Origin: Bemisia tabaci
Taxonomy: Eukaryota > Arthropoda > Insecta > Hemiptera > Aleyrodidae
Direction of reading: 5' to 3'
DNA length: 64,000 nucleotides
Assembly: GCF_918797505.1 (NCBI RefSeq)
Contig: NC_092795.1
Span: 21,811,131 to 21,875,130, forward strand
This document shows, piece by piece, positions 12,001 to 27,000 of the stretch (its first letter is position 1; each line of letters begins with the position of its first letter). The position numbers and the translations under genes were made by a program. The notes below the pieces were generated by a model. It saw only the letters and a program-made list of their open reading frames with translations. It searched no databases and was not told the origin of the DNA.

Positions 12001-15000
12001 AGAGAGAGAGGGGTCTGCTGGGCGTGATTTGTCATTTTCGACGGTCTCTTTGAGGGCCATTGTGCCTAAATGACAATCGAATATTTTTTCAACGAGGCTA
12101 AGATTATGTAGGGAGCCTCTCCAAACAGCCATCGGAAATCGAGAAGAAAACATTCCGCGGAATCGTGCGTCTTATTGTCGTCATTGTGTAATCTTGATGG
12201 AGGATTGTGTTTCCGGGTTGTCTGAGCCGCATGCAGGAGCGTTTAATAAGAGTTTCAACTTTGACACCCGGCTGCCGGGCCATTGTTCGGCGGCTTGTAA
12301 ACATGCGTTACACCCGCACGAGGCCGCTGTTGGAAGGTGGCGATGCCTCCAGGAGGAAGGAGGATCGTCTTAAGGAAAAGCTGCGACGGGTGTGATGGAT
12401 TTACACCTCGGACGAGGCAAAGAGGGCCGGTTCAAGGAAGATCCATCTTTGGCCTTGTATAAATCGTGTAAATATGCGTTTACAATAGTGATGAGCAAAA
12501 TTCCACGGTCAATAGACGGATCTCGACAAGGAGAAACAAGTTTGGTCTTTGTTGAACAAAGTTCTTAGGTAGTGTAACCAAGGTTCTCGGCCACAAAAGC
12601 CGAACTTCGGTTCAGCTTATACCAAAATACGGTTCCAATGCGACTAAAAACTTTGGTCAATCGAACCGAAAAACTTCAGTGTTCAATATGAACCACATCA
12701 GTCCGAGTAACCGAATCTTTTTTCTCAGTATGTATGATTTGTCAGCATTTTTCAACGCTAATTTGAAAAAAAATTAAAAAGTATACTTCCAATTAAGTGA
12801 GAACGATATGTGCTCGCACCAATTTTTATTATACTTTTTATTCCTTACAACCGTTTGGAAATGAACAAATATCGCATTTAATCACTTAAACGCAATGGGA
12901 TGTTCTTCGCGTCTGTTATGACATCCTTCGAGAAACAGCAATTTTTACTTATGTGCAACTTTGAACCCATTTTGAAAGAAATCGTCGTGTTCAAAGAAAA
13001 ATCGTAACATGTTTAAAGCTGCAATTTTTACGCAAATGTAACTCGTGGTCTTTGCGAGAAATCGATGAGTGCACAAAAAATAATAATGTACTTTTTATTT
13101 TATTTTATAAATCTGATTCAAAGAATTCCCAAGCATCACTGCCAAAAATTGAGCCTCGCTTGATCTGTTATGCTATGCTATAATTTAAAGATCACAAATA
13201 GGCTAAGAAATATATTTATGTCTCAACTATATAACCAACGAAAGGACGAAAAGCATTCCACTCTTTAGCAGTTTTGCTCCTGAGCGCATGTTAATTAATA
13301 GTTTTGTCTCTCGCTTCCAACCAAGCATTTCTGCAAATATTTCTTTCCCGAACATAAATCCCATTTATCTTTCAATTTCTTCGCGTTTCCTCTCTTCTCC
13401 GTGGGACACCACAAGGAGCTCGAGCTGAAACCTGGCTTTCCTCGAGGAAACTTCCAAATCAACGTCAGAAAACTCCAATTTCCCACAAACCGAAGAGCTT
13501 TTCCGCAGGGGGCCAGGCCTACCGCGCTCACAAACCTTCCAACTTCAAAACTTTAAAGCTCCCGACACGACACTTGGGGCGAACTTTTGAAAGCTCGACA
13601 TACCGCCGAGGCAGCGGGCTTAATTGAGCCGTCTGAGCTTTCAGCGGTCGGAAATGCGCCATCAGCTAACTGTTGATGGTCGGGGCGAAAGAGCGCGGAG
13701 CGGAGGGGTGGAGCAGGGATTAATGATGGTGGAAAAGTGGATCTACATAGCACGCCCTGGCGGTCCTGAACTAGGCTAAGTGGATTATCCAGTCCGGTCT
13801 GACGTATCCACCCAAACCCCTCACAGCGAGGCTCCGAGGAACCTCTTCGCTACCCTTGGCCATAACAGTTTTATTAATATCCCTGCCCGATGGCTGTAGA
13901 GAGAGGGATGGATCTTCCATGTCTCATTTCAGGCTGAGCTTGAAAGGATTGGTCTTGTGAGATTTTCATGACCCCAGGGCCTCCAAACTTCATGCGCTGT
14001 GCCATGGCTGAAAAGCTCTTCACTTTCCCTTACTTTTCTCCGTTAAGTTCACCTATTTACGGTATAACCACATAGACACAAAAATATCGATTTTTTATGT
14101 TTATCGACTCGAAGGTCCTCTGTCCATGAACGGTCGCATAAGGTGTTTTTCTCTCGGACGCTATTCGTATGTGGTTTTTTTTTCTTTTTTTTTACGCTTT
14201 TTGTGAATGAGTAATGTTTAATTTCTCTCTCATCTTTTTTATGTAGAAAACCCAGTATTTTATCAGCATTTACGAAGTGTAAATGTACGAAGTGTTGGCT
14301 TTCTTGATGTGAAAAAATAAGCAAAAAGAGTTCACTTAAATCCTAGACGTGGAGAGAATAGAACTTTCTCTCCTTTGCCTTGCACCTATTAGCAGCCGTG
14401 GATAAAGAAGGGTGGAATGGCGCTTCTTCTAGGCAATTAATGAGAGAAAGAGTGAAAATGGAAGATAAAGTCAGACTGAGCATTAAGTAAAGGTGGGCGC
14501 AGGAAGTTTCAGTTAGAAATAATTATTCTCCGACGGAACCCAAACGAACTGCTTACTTCCTTTCTCCAACTTCTCCTATGATTTGCGCTGTAAAGTAAAA
14601 GGGGCTCGAAAAGTGGGCAAGCCAAGCAGGGTGGCATGGCGCTGAGTTCTCATATTTTCGTTTGCAATTGGCCGGAACATGAATTGATTAGCCAGCCGTT
14701 TCAGTGACTTGAAGTTGGGCTGAAGTATACAATTTAAGCCTAGCCCCTTCAGCCGGAGCATCGGGCACGGAAACCTATAATTCCACCCGGCTGAAGGCTA
14801 ATAAAGGCTAAATTACAACCGGGCATGGGAGCGGATCGAAACCAATTGCATACAATGAAATTATTACCGGCTGGCGATGATGTCGAATCGCCCCCGCGTC
14901 TTATTAAGAAACAAATCGACGGTGAGATTCCCGAACCGCGTAACTCCTTTCAGGTGTTTCAAAATCTCCGCTCCTTTTTTCTTGCTTCCAAGGAGAACAT

Positions 15001-18000
15001 ATCAACACCATTCCTTAAATTTTTCACAGAATTTTCTTCGTACAGAAAACCATGGTAGTTTTTAAGAAGCAATGCCGTTCAGTAGTTTTCCATTAAAAAA
15101 TGTACGGCAGGAAGTCTTCAACATCGGAAACCGAGGTACATGGTACATACGTGGTTTAGGAGTTTCATCGACGGGTATCTCTTTCAGGAGAGGCGGTTTA
15201 CGGGAAAATGGTGGAAATCCTGGACGACGAATTTTCTCCTACAGTTTTACAACAAGCTTCATGCTAAGTTTGCTCATTTTTTTTTATCTGCGGCCTAATT
15301 TTATGACTATTTTTTTTAAAGTTTTCAATTATTACCTCTGTATTGACTCTTTTTTGCTTCCTCTTTACGCCTACTTCAAAACAAAAAATTTTCAGCTCTA
15401 AACGTCAAAAGCCATTTACTACGACGATTTTTGAGCCTCAGTCGAATTCACGCCAAAATTTTTTAAACTTATTCTTCCCAGCATGCAGTGGTGAGAAAAG
15501 TTTAACTTTGAGTTATTAGAGGATAAAGTTTTTTCTGTCGTCGATTTAAACAGATTTAACTGTTTTCTTTTTTTCATATTTCCAACTCTAGCGACTGGGT
15601 TTTTTTTAGAATGACCGATTCGAAATTGGACGTATTTCTGCCAAACAGAACTATGTGCATTATGGCGTGAGCCCTGTTACGCATATATCCTTATGGATCT
15701 CAGGGCTCATGTCTTAATGTACATAGTTCTGTTTGGCGGAAATACGTCTAATTGTTCAAAACTTCCCTAAAATTTGAGAAAATTAAATCCCCTTGGTTTT
15801 AACCCTTAATTCTCCGACTCATATTTCACGACACAACGAGAGAATTCCAACGTTCCCGCAAGTAAAATCCCTATATGCATTTACTCGGCAACCCTGTCGG
15901 GGAGGCTTTTCGTTTAGCGGAACCCTTTTTCGTGGACGAGGAACGGGCGGGCACGGAATGGCACTCTAGCATGGAAAGAGCCTCGACGATAAGGACTTTT
16001 TAAATATTATATTTAACGTTTCCCGTTTTCAATTCGTGTCTCTTTGTAGGTACGGGCCTTTCCGAGCACTTGAGCTGGCACGCCATGTCGATACCACATC
16101 CCCGTATGTCTGTGACGTCACTCAGGGAGCCCCTCAACCCGCCCGATTTTTCCAAGTGAATCCACGTCGAATTTCAACGTTTCTGATGGATGTACTTCTT
16201 TTCCCCCGATCATGCTGACTCGAGCCTTTCCGTCAATCTTCGAGAGAGTCGATGTATGAGCGCTCAACATGAATATACGTCAGTACGTCACTCTTCGGAG
16301 ATCGGAAAATTGGCCGGGAATATGCACGGATATTGAACTTCGCAAATGAGTGTAAAATATAAGGTCGTTTGATCAAATGCCACTGAAATTAAAGTTATCG
16401 GTAAATTTTCACCTTAGATTTTACTTTTTTCGTTCAAAGAAAATGCTTGTCTCCAAAGCTATACCTTCCCCACTTAGAATTCCTATAGTCGCAGACAACC
16501 GTAATTCTGGAGAAATGGAGTATAAATAATTTTGTTGGTGTCGCTATACTCTTAAATTTTTTCAGATAAAAATAGAAAGTCTGGAATAGAAGTTCAGTAG
16601 TTTTTGTTTGAATAAAGACAACTTACTTCAACCTGACGTGCATAAGTAATTGACATTGGGATTCAAATTAACGTGAATTAAAAAGCGTTTTAATCAAATG
16701 ATCGTTTACTAATACAAAATTTCATTAATAGGTGCTTAAAAAATTCATAGTCTTTCACGTTCTTTAAAATCAACTGGCATCTACGTGAAAAAAATATACT
16801 ATACGTAACTAATAGTAAATCAAAATCCGCCATTGGACTTTTGAGTTCGACTACTGCTGATGATTTTTCAGTCCGTATTTAGAACACGGACTCACATGTT
16901 GTGTAATGGAGTTTTCTGAATATTCGTTCAGGAAGCACTGCGTTCTGAGGGAATGTAAGAGTGAATTGTGTTTTAGGTGTGTACATGTATTATTCACTCA
17001 CTATTTAAGTAGAAAAAAACAGCTAACATAAAAAATTTTAGAATACCCAATTTACTGCGAGGTAAGATCGCATACAAAAAAAAAAACATCCTCGGATGAA
17101 TAACTAGCGCTGCGCGGATGCTGTGTTCTGGCCTACCTCGAGAATTGAAGGAAAATTTGCAATGTGCGTATCCTCGATATCCTCTCTAAAGCAATTTTGC
17201 CCTCTAAAAATGTTTAGTCAGGAGACATGACTTTCTTCATGATGACAATCGCGATGTAAACGTGAGTGGAAATGGAGGTCCGTAAAAGGACCGAGGCATG
17301 GTCGCTACTTTGCACTGGCGGGAGCTGGGAGCGGGTCAGGGTGCGAGGAAATTTATGGGAGCCCAAAAGCAGATGTTCTGGGAGCTGGGCCATCGTTTGA
17401 TCATTTGATGGATGAACAAGAGCCAGTAAGGCGATGATAGGGCCAGATTCAATTCCCGCCGCCACAACCCCATGCGCGAGCCAAATCGTCCCACCCCTTC
17501 CACTCGCGCCCTTCGCCCCTCTGCTCAGCCGTTGCCAAATATCCTGGATAATTATCATTGCTGAAAGCTTTCAGGCCCTTCAAATTTCATTTATTCTAGG
17601 GATCCATCGGATCCAACTCCGTGATATTTCGACGGTCTCTGCATTGGGGCGCGGGGCGTCCATCAAAGCTTGCACTGCGCAGTGACCAGGATAAGACCCC
17701 TTATGTCCCTTCAGTTATGAAACGAGCATAAATTAACGCAAATTGCATAGAATCTTGATTTGATACTCAAATCCAGGTCTATTTCCGCCCCCTCCCTTTC
17801 CTTTTTGACAGAAAAAAATCAAGAGCTTTCCCGGATTTTTTCCAGGAATCTCGCCGAAACGACAAACACAAGATTTACTCCGAGCATTTGCAGACTTTTC
17901 CGGAAGTTTTTAAAAGAAAATTAATAAAATATCGGAGCAAAAAATACTGAAACCAGCATTTTCAAACATTGCATACCAGTGCAACAATTTTCTAAAGAGC

Positions 18001-21000
18001 GATGAGGGAGGCTACCTCAAATAAATCACAAGAAAACCATAAAAAATTACCAAAAAAAGTTAAGAACTTAGAAGGGATTGAAAACCCTCTGCTCGGAATA
18101 ACAATTCACTAACCCCTAAAATTACACCCTAGCAAAATCCTTGCATCCGCTAAACGTCCGATTTTTCACGATAATTTTAACACCCTGAAAGTCCATTGCA
18201 GAATCTACGAGAATATTGTTTTTTGCGTGCGATTCGACAACGTCGCTTCGTTTACAGCCACTCTCCTTTGTTTGATTTTACAAGCCACTAAAGCACTCGC
18301 TGGCCCCAAAATCTGAACTTTGCCATCGTCTTTTGTTGCGATTAGTGCCAGGCCCCGTGTTCGTTTGAGAATTACACCTATATTTCCCCCATTTTGCGCC
18401 TTCCCCGCTCTCACGAGGGCGGAGTCGGGATATTTTGATCCGAACGCCTTGTTAACTTGCCAATGTACATCTTCTTCTTCGCGGGGTGTCTTTTGATTTG
18501 TCTCACGATGGTTTACACGAGCCTTACAAAAGCGAAGTGTATATATCTTTGTTGTGTGGATTAAGAATTGGAGATGCTTGAATCATGCTGAGCTTAAAGA
18601 TCACGGTGAGGTGGAATGAGGTGAGAAAATTTCAAGTACCGAGGAAGGGATTAAAAAACTTCAGCCTGCTTAAAAGCTGGCGGTGGAGTGATAATTTCAC
18701 AAGTTCGCTGCACCAAAATATGGAAACGAAGCTATGAAAACACCTATGAGTATCTGGAGTATGCCGAGAAAATTAGTCCTTTATATTTATAAAACTGGAT
18801 TAATCTCTCTGCGCTCTGGTGTTATTGGTTCAAAGCTGCGTATTTGGGGACTACACTGCCGTGCTAACGAAAAACGCTGTATGAACATTCGAGAGGTGCC
18901 AAATATCTCCAGATAAAACAGGCATGTTTGAGGAAAATTGCATTTATATTTCCTTAAAATTATCGGATATTTTAGATTAAATTGCTGACAATACTGTCTT
19001 AAATATTTGAGGAAAATCGTTAACAATTTTCCCGGTGAATTTGTTTGTAATTGAAGGAAATATGGCAACGTCTGAGGACTCATACGGCGTTTGCACTTGG
19101 CATGACAGTAAAAGGCCACTTTTTCCGTGGACGGTTACAAAGAAATAAATCGACGGTGTAAGTCGGCAATCACATAACTCGGTTTGCGACGTCGCAGACT
19201 TCCTATCATACTTTATTTTTTAAACGGAAAACTACTCAACGGCAATTCTTTAAAACTGCCGTGATTTTTCTTCTCTGTGCGAAGGAAATTCTGCAAAAAC
19301 TTCAAGGGATGATGTCAATTTGTTCTCCTTTAAAAAAATAACTTAGAGACGGAGATTTTCAGACACCGCAAACGAGTTATGTGATTGACGACTTACACCG
19401 TCGAAATTTGAAATGAATGATGTGGAGGAGGTACATACCTCTAAGTTCTGTGAGTGTCGATGCCCAATGATGTTGCAGCGCCGTCTGCGCATCCGTCGTC
19501 GTTGAAAGACTCCCAGGGAAGAGCAAACTCCCCGCCAATTCCGACCCTGTAAGAAATAAAATAAAAAATTATTGGGTTTTTTTTTCGGAAAAGAAAAACG
19601 ATATCAATCCGATAACTGGATCGGGTGCGAATTCATTTTTGGACTCGTGTAGTGTGTGTAACTCAAAATGTATTGAGTTCACTCCTGTTTTTCCAAAGGA
19701 AAAACGCCTAATGATTTATTGCCAAAATTCGCCAAAATTTATCATTTAAAATATCCATGCTTGAAAAAGCTAATGCTTTCGAAAAGCTTTGGAATTTTTG
19801 GAGGAACTGCAATCAATTGCAATTAATTTGCTGTAAAGTGATGTAACGAAAAACCTATGTTTGCAGATATTCTAAAAATTTCATAATTTATCCCAAGGGG
19901 CACGAGTCAAAATTTAAAGGATCGGACAGCTTTTTTCCTCGAGATGCAGTCACAACGGTTTGCTTCCCTCTCCTCCTGCAAAACGTTCGGAAAAATTTTA
20001 GACCAACATACTAGTCTGCTCTCTGGAGGGAAAGTAAAATATTGCAAAACACTGAAAAGCAGTTAAATCACTTAATGTCCAGTTGCGTGCCTAAAAGTCA
20101 TTTTTTACATTTTGATGTACGACTGATTATATTTATAAATACTTTATTTTTTTTGAAGTTAAAAAAAAAAATAGGAAAAACTTACCATTTGGTATGGCGG
20201 GGTCTGAATGATGCACTTTGCCATCGTTTAAATCTAAAATATCACTAATATGGAATCCAGAGGAGCGTGCTTGACCTCCGGTCCCTACTTTCATACTATC
20301 CAACAATCTGCAACAAACGAAAAAAAAAACATATAATCAAAATTTGGAACAGATTAACATATAATTCAGATTGTCAAAAAACGAGGTATAATATATGTGT
20401 GATATGAAATGATAAACAAGTTTTGGAAGAATTTCGATAGAAACGTCGCACCGATAATAAAGCTAGAAAGACACGCTACTTTGTCATCGATAAAGTTCTA
20501 AAATGTCCTCTTTTAACCTATTATACCACATAAAATGTATTCAGATGCCTGGAGAAAAATGTTTTGTTTGATCGACGTAGAAGTCCTTTTAGTGTTTGTT
20601 ACACAAAAATTCTCTTCAGTGCAAACAGAGCATCTATTACACCTGCAGAATTCCTGCGGGCAGAGAGAATCCTGATCGCTAAGAAAATTTCAATTAAAAC
20701 GCTCATACGACGCTCTCATTAATTCACCCGGAAAATGTTCATCGTGCATGCGCATCAAATCAAGCTTGATATTTCAAATTAAAGACTTTCGTATTTCCTA
20801 CACGAAAATAAAATATCGCTGGGAATGCGTGTTTTTCTAATGCTGCTATTTTTTTACTCTTTTAGGAGAGAAACATTTCTGAATTAATTTTAAAGTTCGT
20901 GACGCCAGTTAGCGATTAAAGGTAGTTTACTTTCTTAGTCGGATCGATGTCCTCAAGTCGGTCACGGACTTACGCGACTTGAGGCCAAAAGGATTTTGAA

Positions 21001-24000
21001 ATACTACCTCTCTTTTCTGCGCCTAGAATAGAGGAAATAGGCAACATGCAGCCAATGTAGAAATCCTACTTAAATTGCAGCAAAAATAATCTGATTTCCG
21101 TGCCTTAAATTGAGAGGATATGCAACATGCAACTACGAGCAAAAATCGCAAACACGATCATTTACAGCATCTTCCAAACGGTAAAAATCTATGAAACTTC
21201 CGATGAACGTGCAATATTTTTTGCTACATTTGAAGCATCGGATGCTACTTGGGATTCATATATATTTCTGCTTTAATTTTATCTAAAGTATTTACTTTTA
21301 AAACATTCCCAGGCGGCAACACGGGTTTGAAGTTTGAAGGTCGCTTTACAGGTGTTATCAGGGGATCCTCCAGTTACAAGTGCCCGTTCGTCATTATGCC
21401 GGCGCTAATCCCTCTGATAAAGTCAAAATCACGTCGGATCGCTCTTAAATTAGGTCCCTGTTCCCTGCTCTGACCGCCAATGGCTTTCTCTCTCGAGCAG
21501 GTTGGGTCCTCCAGAGATTCCCAACATTAATAAATGAAGATGAGAGCCCAATTTCCCCCGAAATCCGAGCGGGAATAATTGGGTCGCTTGGAGCTTAATG
21601 CTGAAAAATCACGTTTCGGGCCCCATTCTCCTGGTCCCGTTCTAGGGCTCTTTCTCGGACCTGCCTCAATAACTTGTCGGTGAGGTGCGCTTTGAGAGAG
21701 AGGAAGTGGTTTCAATCTAGATTAAGCGCATTCTGGTGGGGTGATTTCAAAGTGCCACCCCCTCCTTACAAGGGCAATTTTTGAAACGGTGTGATACATT
21801 GTTAATGGTTCTAGGTTAGTCAAATGGCTCAGTTACGCTCGGAATCATAATTTAGTTCTATACATAAGCGGAAAAGTATTAGATCTGTTTAACGTTGTAC
21901 TTCTCCGTTAGTTCAGCGGTGGCAGAGATGACAGGAAGCATACGGAGCGATATTGAAGCATATGTCTCGGTTATTGTAATTTATTTCATATCAGTTGCAG
22001 GCAATTATAAATCGCCGGCAAATTGCAATCGATCAGTGTTGCGTAAGAAAAAATATAAAATTCAGAAGCATGAGAACCAAGATAGAAGTATATTTATGCT
22101 AAGCATTCAAACATTCGCTTTTATTCTGCATAAATGCATGGTACCTCTCAGCTCACTCGTGAGCACTTGAAATGGAATCAGTGACCTAAGTTAGGTTTTG
22201 TTCCGATAGGCAACTAAACTAACTGCCATGGCAAAGGTGAGGGTATCACCGGGACTTGAAGGCGCTCCTACCTTGAAAATCTGCATTCCCATGTAGACAG
22301 TCTTAACAACACTTTCAATTTCATTATTATAATTTTGGGTTACCCCTAATGATTCTCAAAACTCAAATATATCGTAATAACGCCCGCAATAATGTGTTCT
22401 CTATCAGACAAGTTTAATTTATTTTCCTGTTTTAATGTATTTGGTGCAAGGTTTAGGTACTATCAACCTGAGGATTTTTCCCACAGTATGAAAAATATTT
22501 TCCCGTGAAAAACCGTATGGTCTCGACCCACTTTCCTTTTCATATTACAATTTTGGTGAGACACGGTAGAAACGCGACGCTGGTCAACGGTCTTTGAAAA
22601 AGGCTGGAAAATATATTTTCCAAAAGAAGGAACAAGGAATTCGTCGCGGTGTCACAAAGGCATTTTTCAAAGCGTTGACAAACATTTCAATAAAGTTATG
22701 AATGCTCTGTTTTTCTCATGTTCCTTTGTGCCCACCTATACCCCATTCACACAAGGGACATATTGTGTCCATCCACTACCTAATCTGACAGGTGAAATGA
22801 AAATTCTCAATTCAAGGCCTTTCCAGGTGAATTTGCTTATGCTCTTCTCAAGTACCATTGTTCTTCGTGACGCAAATAACAGATATTTACCCCACATTCC
22901 CACACCTCACTGGCAATATTTAAAACAACGCTGTCAATCAAATGCAATCAATTAGGCGTCCAGGTGAGGTGTGAGAACGCAGTCACTTTTAAAGACAAAA
23001 GGGCCAAAAATGAGGCAAAATCACGTTTTCGGCCCAAAAATCCGCCCGATCACTTTACACCTTTCGATATCGAGACCGTCTTCGTGCCTCTCGGCGTGGC
23101 ACCAGGATTAGCTCACCTGAGCGATCGGGTCTCAAAGGCCGGTAAAAAATCGATTTTCTTCGAGAGGGCTCATTTTTTGAAGCACGTTTTCCTACTATTG
23201 TTGCGCCTGGGACCTTGGCCGCGGCGCGGTGTCCCAGGTCGAGGAATTTTGAGGATGTCAGCGTGAAAAACACCTTGTTCTGGTTTTCTCTGGAGGGCCT
23301 TGGCCATCCTGCTGCGGCATGGCCGAATTGGCCGAAACAATTAGCATTCCTCGGTTCCGCGATGGATATTTGTTGTCGATATGACAGCCTTGCCTAAAGG
23401 TTTGAAAAGGTGTCGCTGCGGCGAGGCCTTTGAAATTGACGCCTCTCTTAATTGCGGATTTCAGGTACGTGCCTGACTCAATGATGCACCTTTTCTCTTT
23501 GCCAACGATAGGCTACCTTGCCTGATTTGGCAGGGTAATTCTATCCTATTTTTAAATGAAAATTATTTCATTTTGAAGGATATTGCCAATTTTTGTTAGT
23601 TTAGAGCTGATACTGCCAATGAAAAAAATCTGAACTACACAACGGTTCTCGGTTCAGAGACATTTTTTCGTAAACTACGGAAAATAATATTGTTGGAAGT
23701 AATTTTCCAATTAAAAGTTCAGTTATGGCAACGAAAGTTTCCCTCTTGCAATGCAATTTTTAGCGAAAGATCAGTATGATGCATTTTTCCACGAAAAGCC
23801 AGAGTAAACGTGTTACACCGAGAAAAAAGATTGGTAGAATTTACTATTCCGTCACGCTGTATTTCACACAGCGTCAATTCAGAGTCAATTCTGCCTGAGG
23901 AAAGGTAAGCGTTACTACTTACAGGTACAAGTAAACATTCCTCTGGCAGAATCGACTTTGAATTCACGCTGTGTAAGATATAGCGTGAAAGAATGGTAAA

Positions 24001-27000
24001 TTCTACCAATCTTTTTTCTCGGTGTAGGAGGATGAACTTATTTTGTCGCTCCTCTGACTTAAGGGCGTACCTTGATGATGATCCGTATGATAGAGTTATA
24101 CGGAACTTACGGCTCACATGGAAATTAAGATATGCCCCTACGTTAGAGAAGCGACGATCTCTCTAATTCTTGGTAGTAAACTATGTGTGCAGAGCTGATG
24201 ACATCTCTCGTCCGACTAATCGTTTTTCCCGAGGAGACAAAGCGATTCTGCGACAATATGTTATCTCAGGTTAGTTTTACAGGGAGAGCAATCCTAAATT
24301 ACCGCCAATTACGGATTCCTATCGGGTGGTGAACGTAGGCCCGCAAAGACGCCTCCCGAAGGTTAGGAGGTTTTGACACCTGAATTTTATTGGCGCGCTA
24401 TTACGGGTTCGGCGCTTGACTGATAAGCGTAATTGAGCACGGTTGCCGCTGTCCCAGGCCTTCTATTTTTAGATCTTTAAAAATTATTCGTGCCGCCAAA
24501 ATAGTCAGTTTCAGTGTTCTACTCCCCCCCCCCCCCCTATTATAGTTGAATGACTCGGAACATAGGAAATCAGCTGAATTGAATTAATGCATTATGCAGT
24601 TTCCTTGACGAAAACTCAAATAAATTCTTCTCAAAAGAATTTGTTAATCGAAATAATTAACTAGAGCAGGTTTTTGTGGGGACATCGAGATGTTTTACGA
24701 TCTTGATAACGCACATTCGGTTTAAAAATAGGAATGACATGTCCGTGAACCCTCCTACAGGTAAATTGGCAAACTTAATTTTCAATCGCCAACGCAGTTG
24801 TTGATATTCTTTTAGAGTGGTGTATTATTTATTTTAGTTTTTCTTCTCTTTGAATGAATGTTGAAAGAAAACATCAATCTCGTTTTGACATGGGTCGATT
24901 TATGAATTTGAACAATATGAACAAATCTCTGATTTAAATTTTGCAAAGAAAACATGCATGTAAAATGATTTTGAAATTCAACCCTGGTCTCGTGATTTAT
25001 TGAGAGTAATAAATCATAATTAAACTTCATAAAAATTTCTCGGTGGAAAAAAATGAGAGAGAAAAACAAACTGAACGCAGTAAATCTACTGAACTCTACT
25101 GAAACTCAAGGAATAAAAAAATCAGTCGTCGGATTAGTCATGATTATCATCCTCAAGTGATTTACACACAAAAATCGGAAATTCACCAAAACATTAGAAG
25201 GATTAACACGAGAGACATTAGGTGCATCAATATATCTCCGTGAAAACCTATTCAACCCCAAGAGTTTTCCTTCATCTCGATGGCTATGCAATGACAGCGA
25301 CAGGGAAGTTGAAATATTTATATCACGTTTTCCGCCTATCTTGAGCTATTTTGCGGTCGGACAATACCTGGACCAATTCGAATAGAAGACAGGTTCAGAC
25401 ATTTAAGAGAAATCAATTGAATTTATCACAAGAGTTCCCTCAATTTTGATTTTTCTCCGTTTTTATCTATATACGATTAATTCAGCAAAGAAAAAATAAA
25501 ATAATTAAAATAAAAATAAAAATAAAAATTTTCATTTAGCGTTATACTGATTGTGAATACGGAAAGTGTAAAAATATTTAATCTGAAGTTCTGATATCGT
25601 CTTTTTCTGGCCGGAGTATCACAAGCGTCATACGACGTTTACAAATTTCCACCGCCATTTTATTTTTTTACAGAGAAATTGTTCAACGAAGCTGTCCGAA
25701 AATTTCACTGAATTTTCCTTGTGCTGCCGATAAAATTCGATGAAATTTTCGAACAGATTCAACCAACAATTTCTCTGTAAAAAAATAAAATGACGGCGGT
25801 TTAGAAAAAATCTCATGATAGAGCTTGTGATATTTTGGCCGGAAGATGACGATATGATACCGTGAAAAATAAACGTTTGACGCGTTTAAATGAAGTCATC
25901 GGCGGCTGGCCTTTCGAGACGGGGAAGCGCGGGAGTAAATTGAACGCATTAATCTGGCTCGTTAAACCCCCGACCGCAACTTAACGCGACACCCGAATAA
26001 ACAGTTTTCACCCACAGCTACAGCCCCAGCCCTCAACGTTTCCTATCTCTGCAACCACCCCGACCCAAAAATACCTGCTTTGTCATCCCCAAGCTCATTT
26101 TAAGGCAATTTATTCCGCTACGATGACTTTAGAATTCCCTCAGACAACCGACTAATTGGACAAATTTTAGGTATATGCAGAGCTTTCACAGTTAACGTTC
26201 CGCTGTAATCTCTCATGATCGTATATCATTTTTTAAATGAAAATTAATTCGACGATTTATTAAAAGTACTTGGATTTTTTTTCCGATGAACGATTTTTAC
26301 ACGCTTAGTTGCAAGAATATAAAATATTTTCATTCTCCACCCAAAACCAAATGCATTTTATACAAGTTTTACGAGGACCGTAGGGACACCTCAAGGGAAA
26401 TCCCTGACTGTTTTCTTGATTCTCTTACTTCCTAGACTAAAATCATCAAAACTTTTTATGGAAATGATATTTTTCTTCTTTTTATCCAAATGAACGAATC
26501 AATGAAAATATTTAGAAGGGAGGCGTATTTAGTATAATAGATAGTTGGCTGGTGGCCATCAATGGTTTAAATTATGCGTCAATTTGTAGATGTATACAAC
26601 ATACTATGATGTTGGAAATTGAGCATACTTCTTGGTTTACATAATTAGGAGAAGCTGCCGGTTCTCAAAATCTAATTATGTCAATGAATTTATCCTCGGC
26701 ATTAAAAGTGTTGTTATTCCAGTAAAAAAGATGATACAAATAGTAAAAAAATATTAATTTATTAATAATATACATGTACCTAAGTCTGCAAAAACGTAAT
26801 GTATTTCTGTACTTTCTAAGAAACTGTCATTTGTATGCATTTATATCAATTTCGAAGAACAAGCATGGGGAATATACCCCTTAATCTCGGTTAAGAGGGG
26901 GGATTATAACAACTATGAACGATTCACATCCCTTTTCAATCCTCAAAAATATCTGGTAAAGAAAATGAAATAATTATTATCAAAGCAGGTTTCAAACGCG

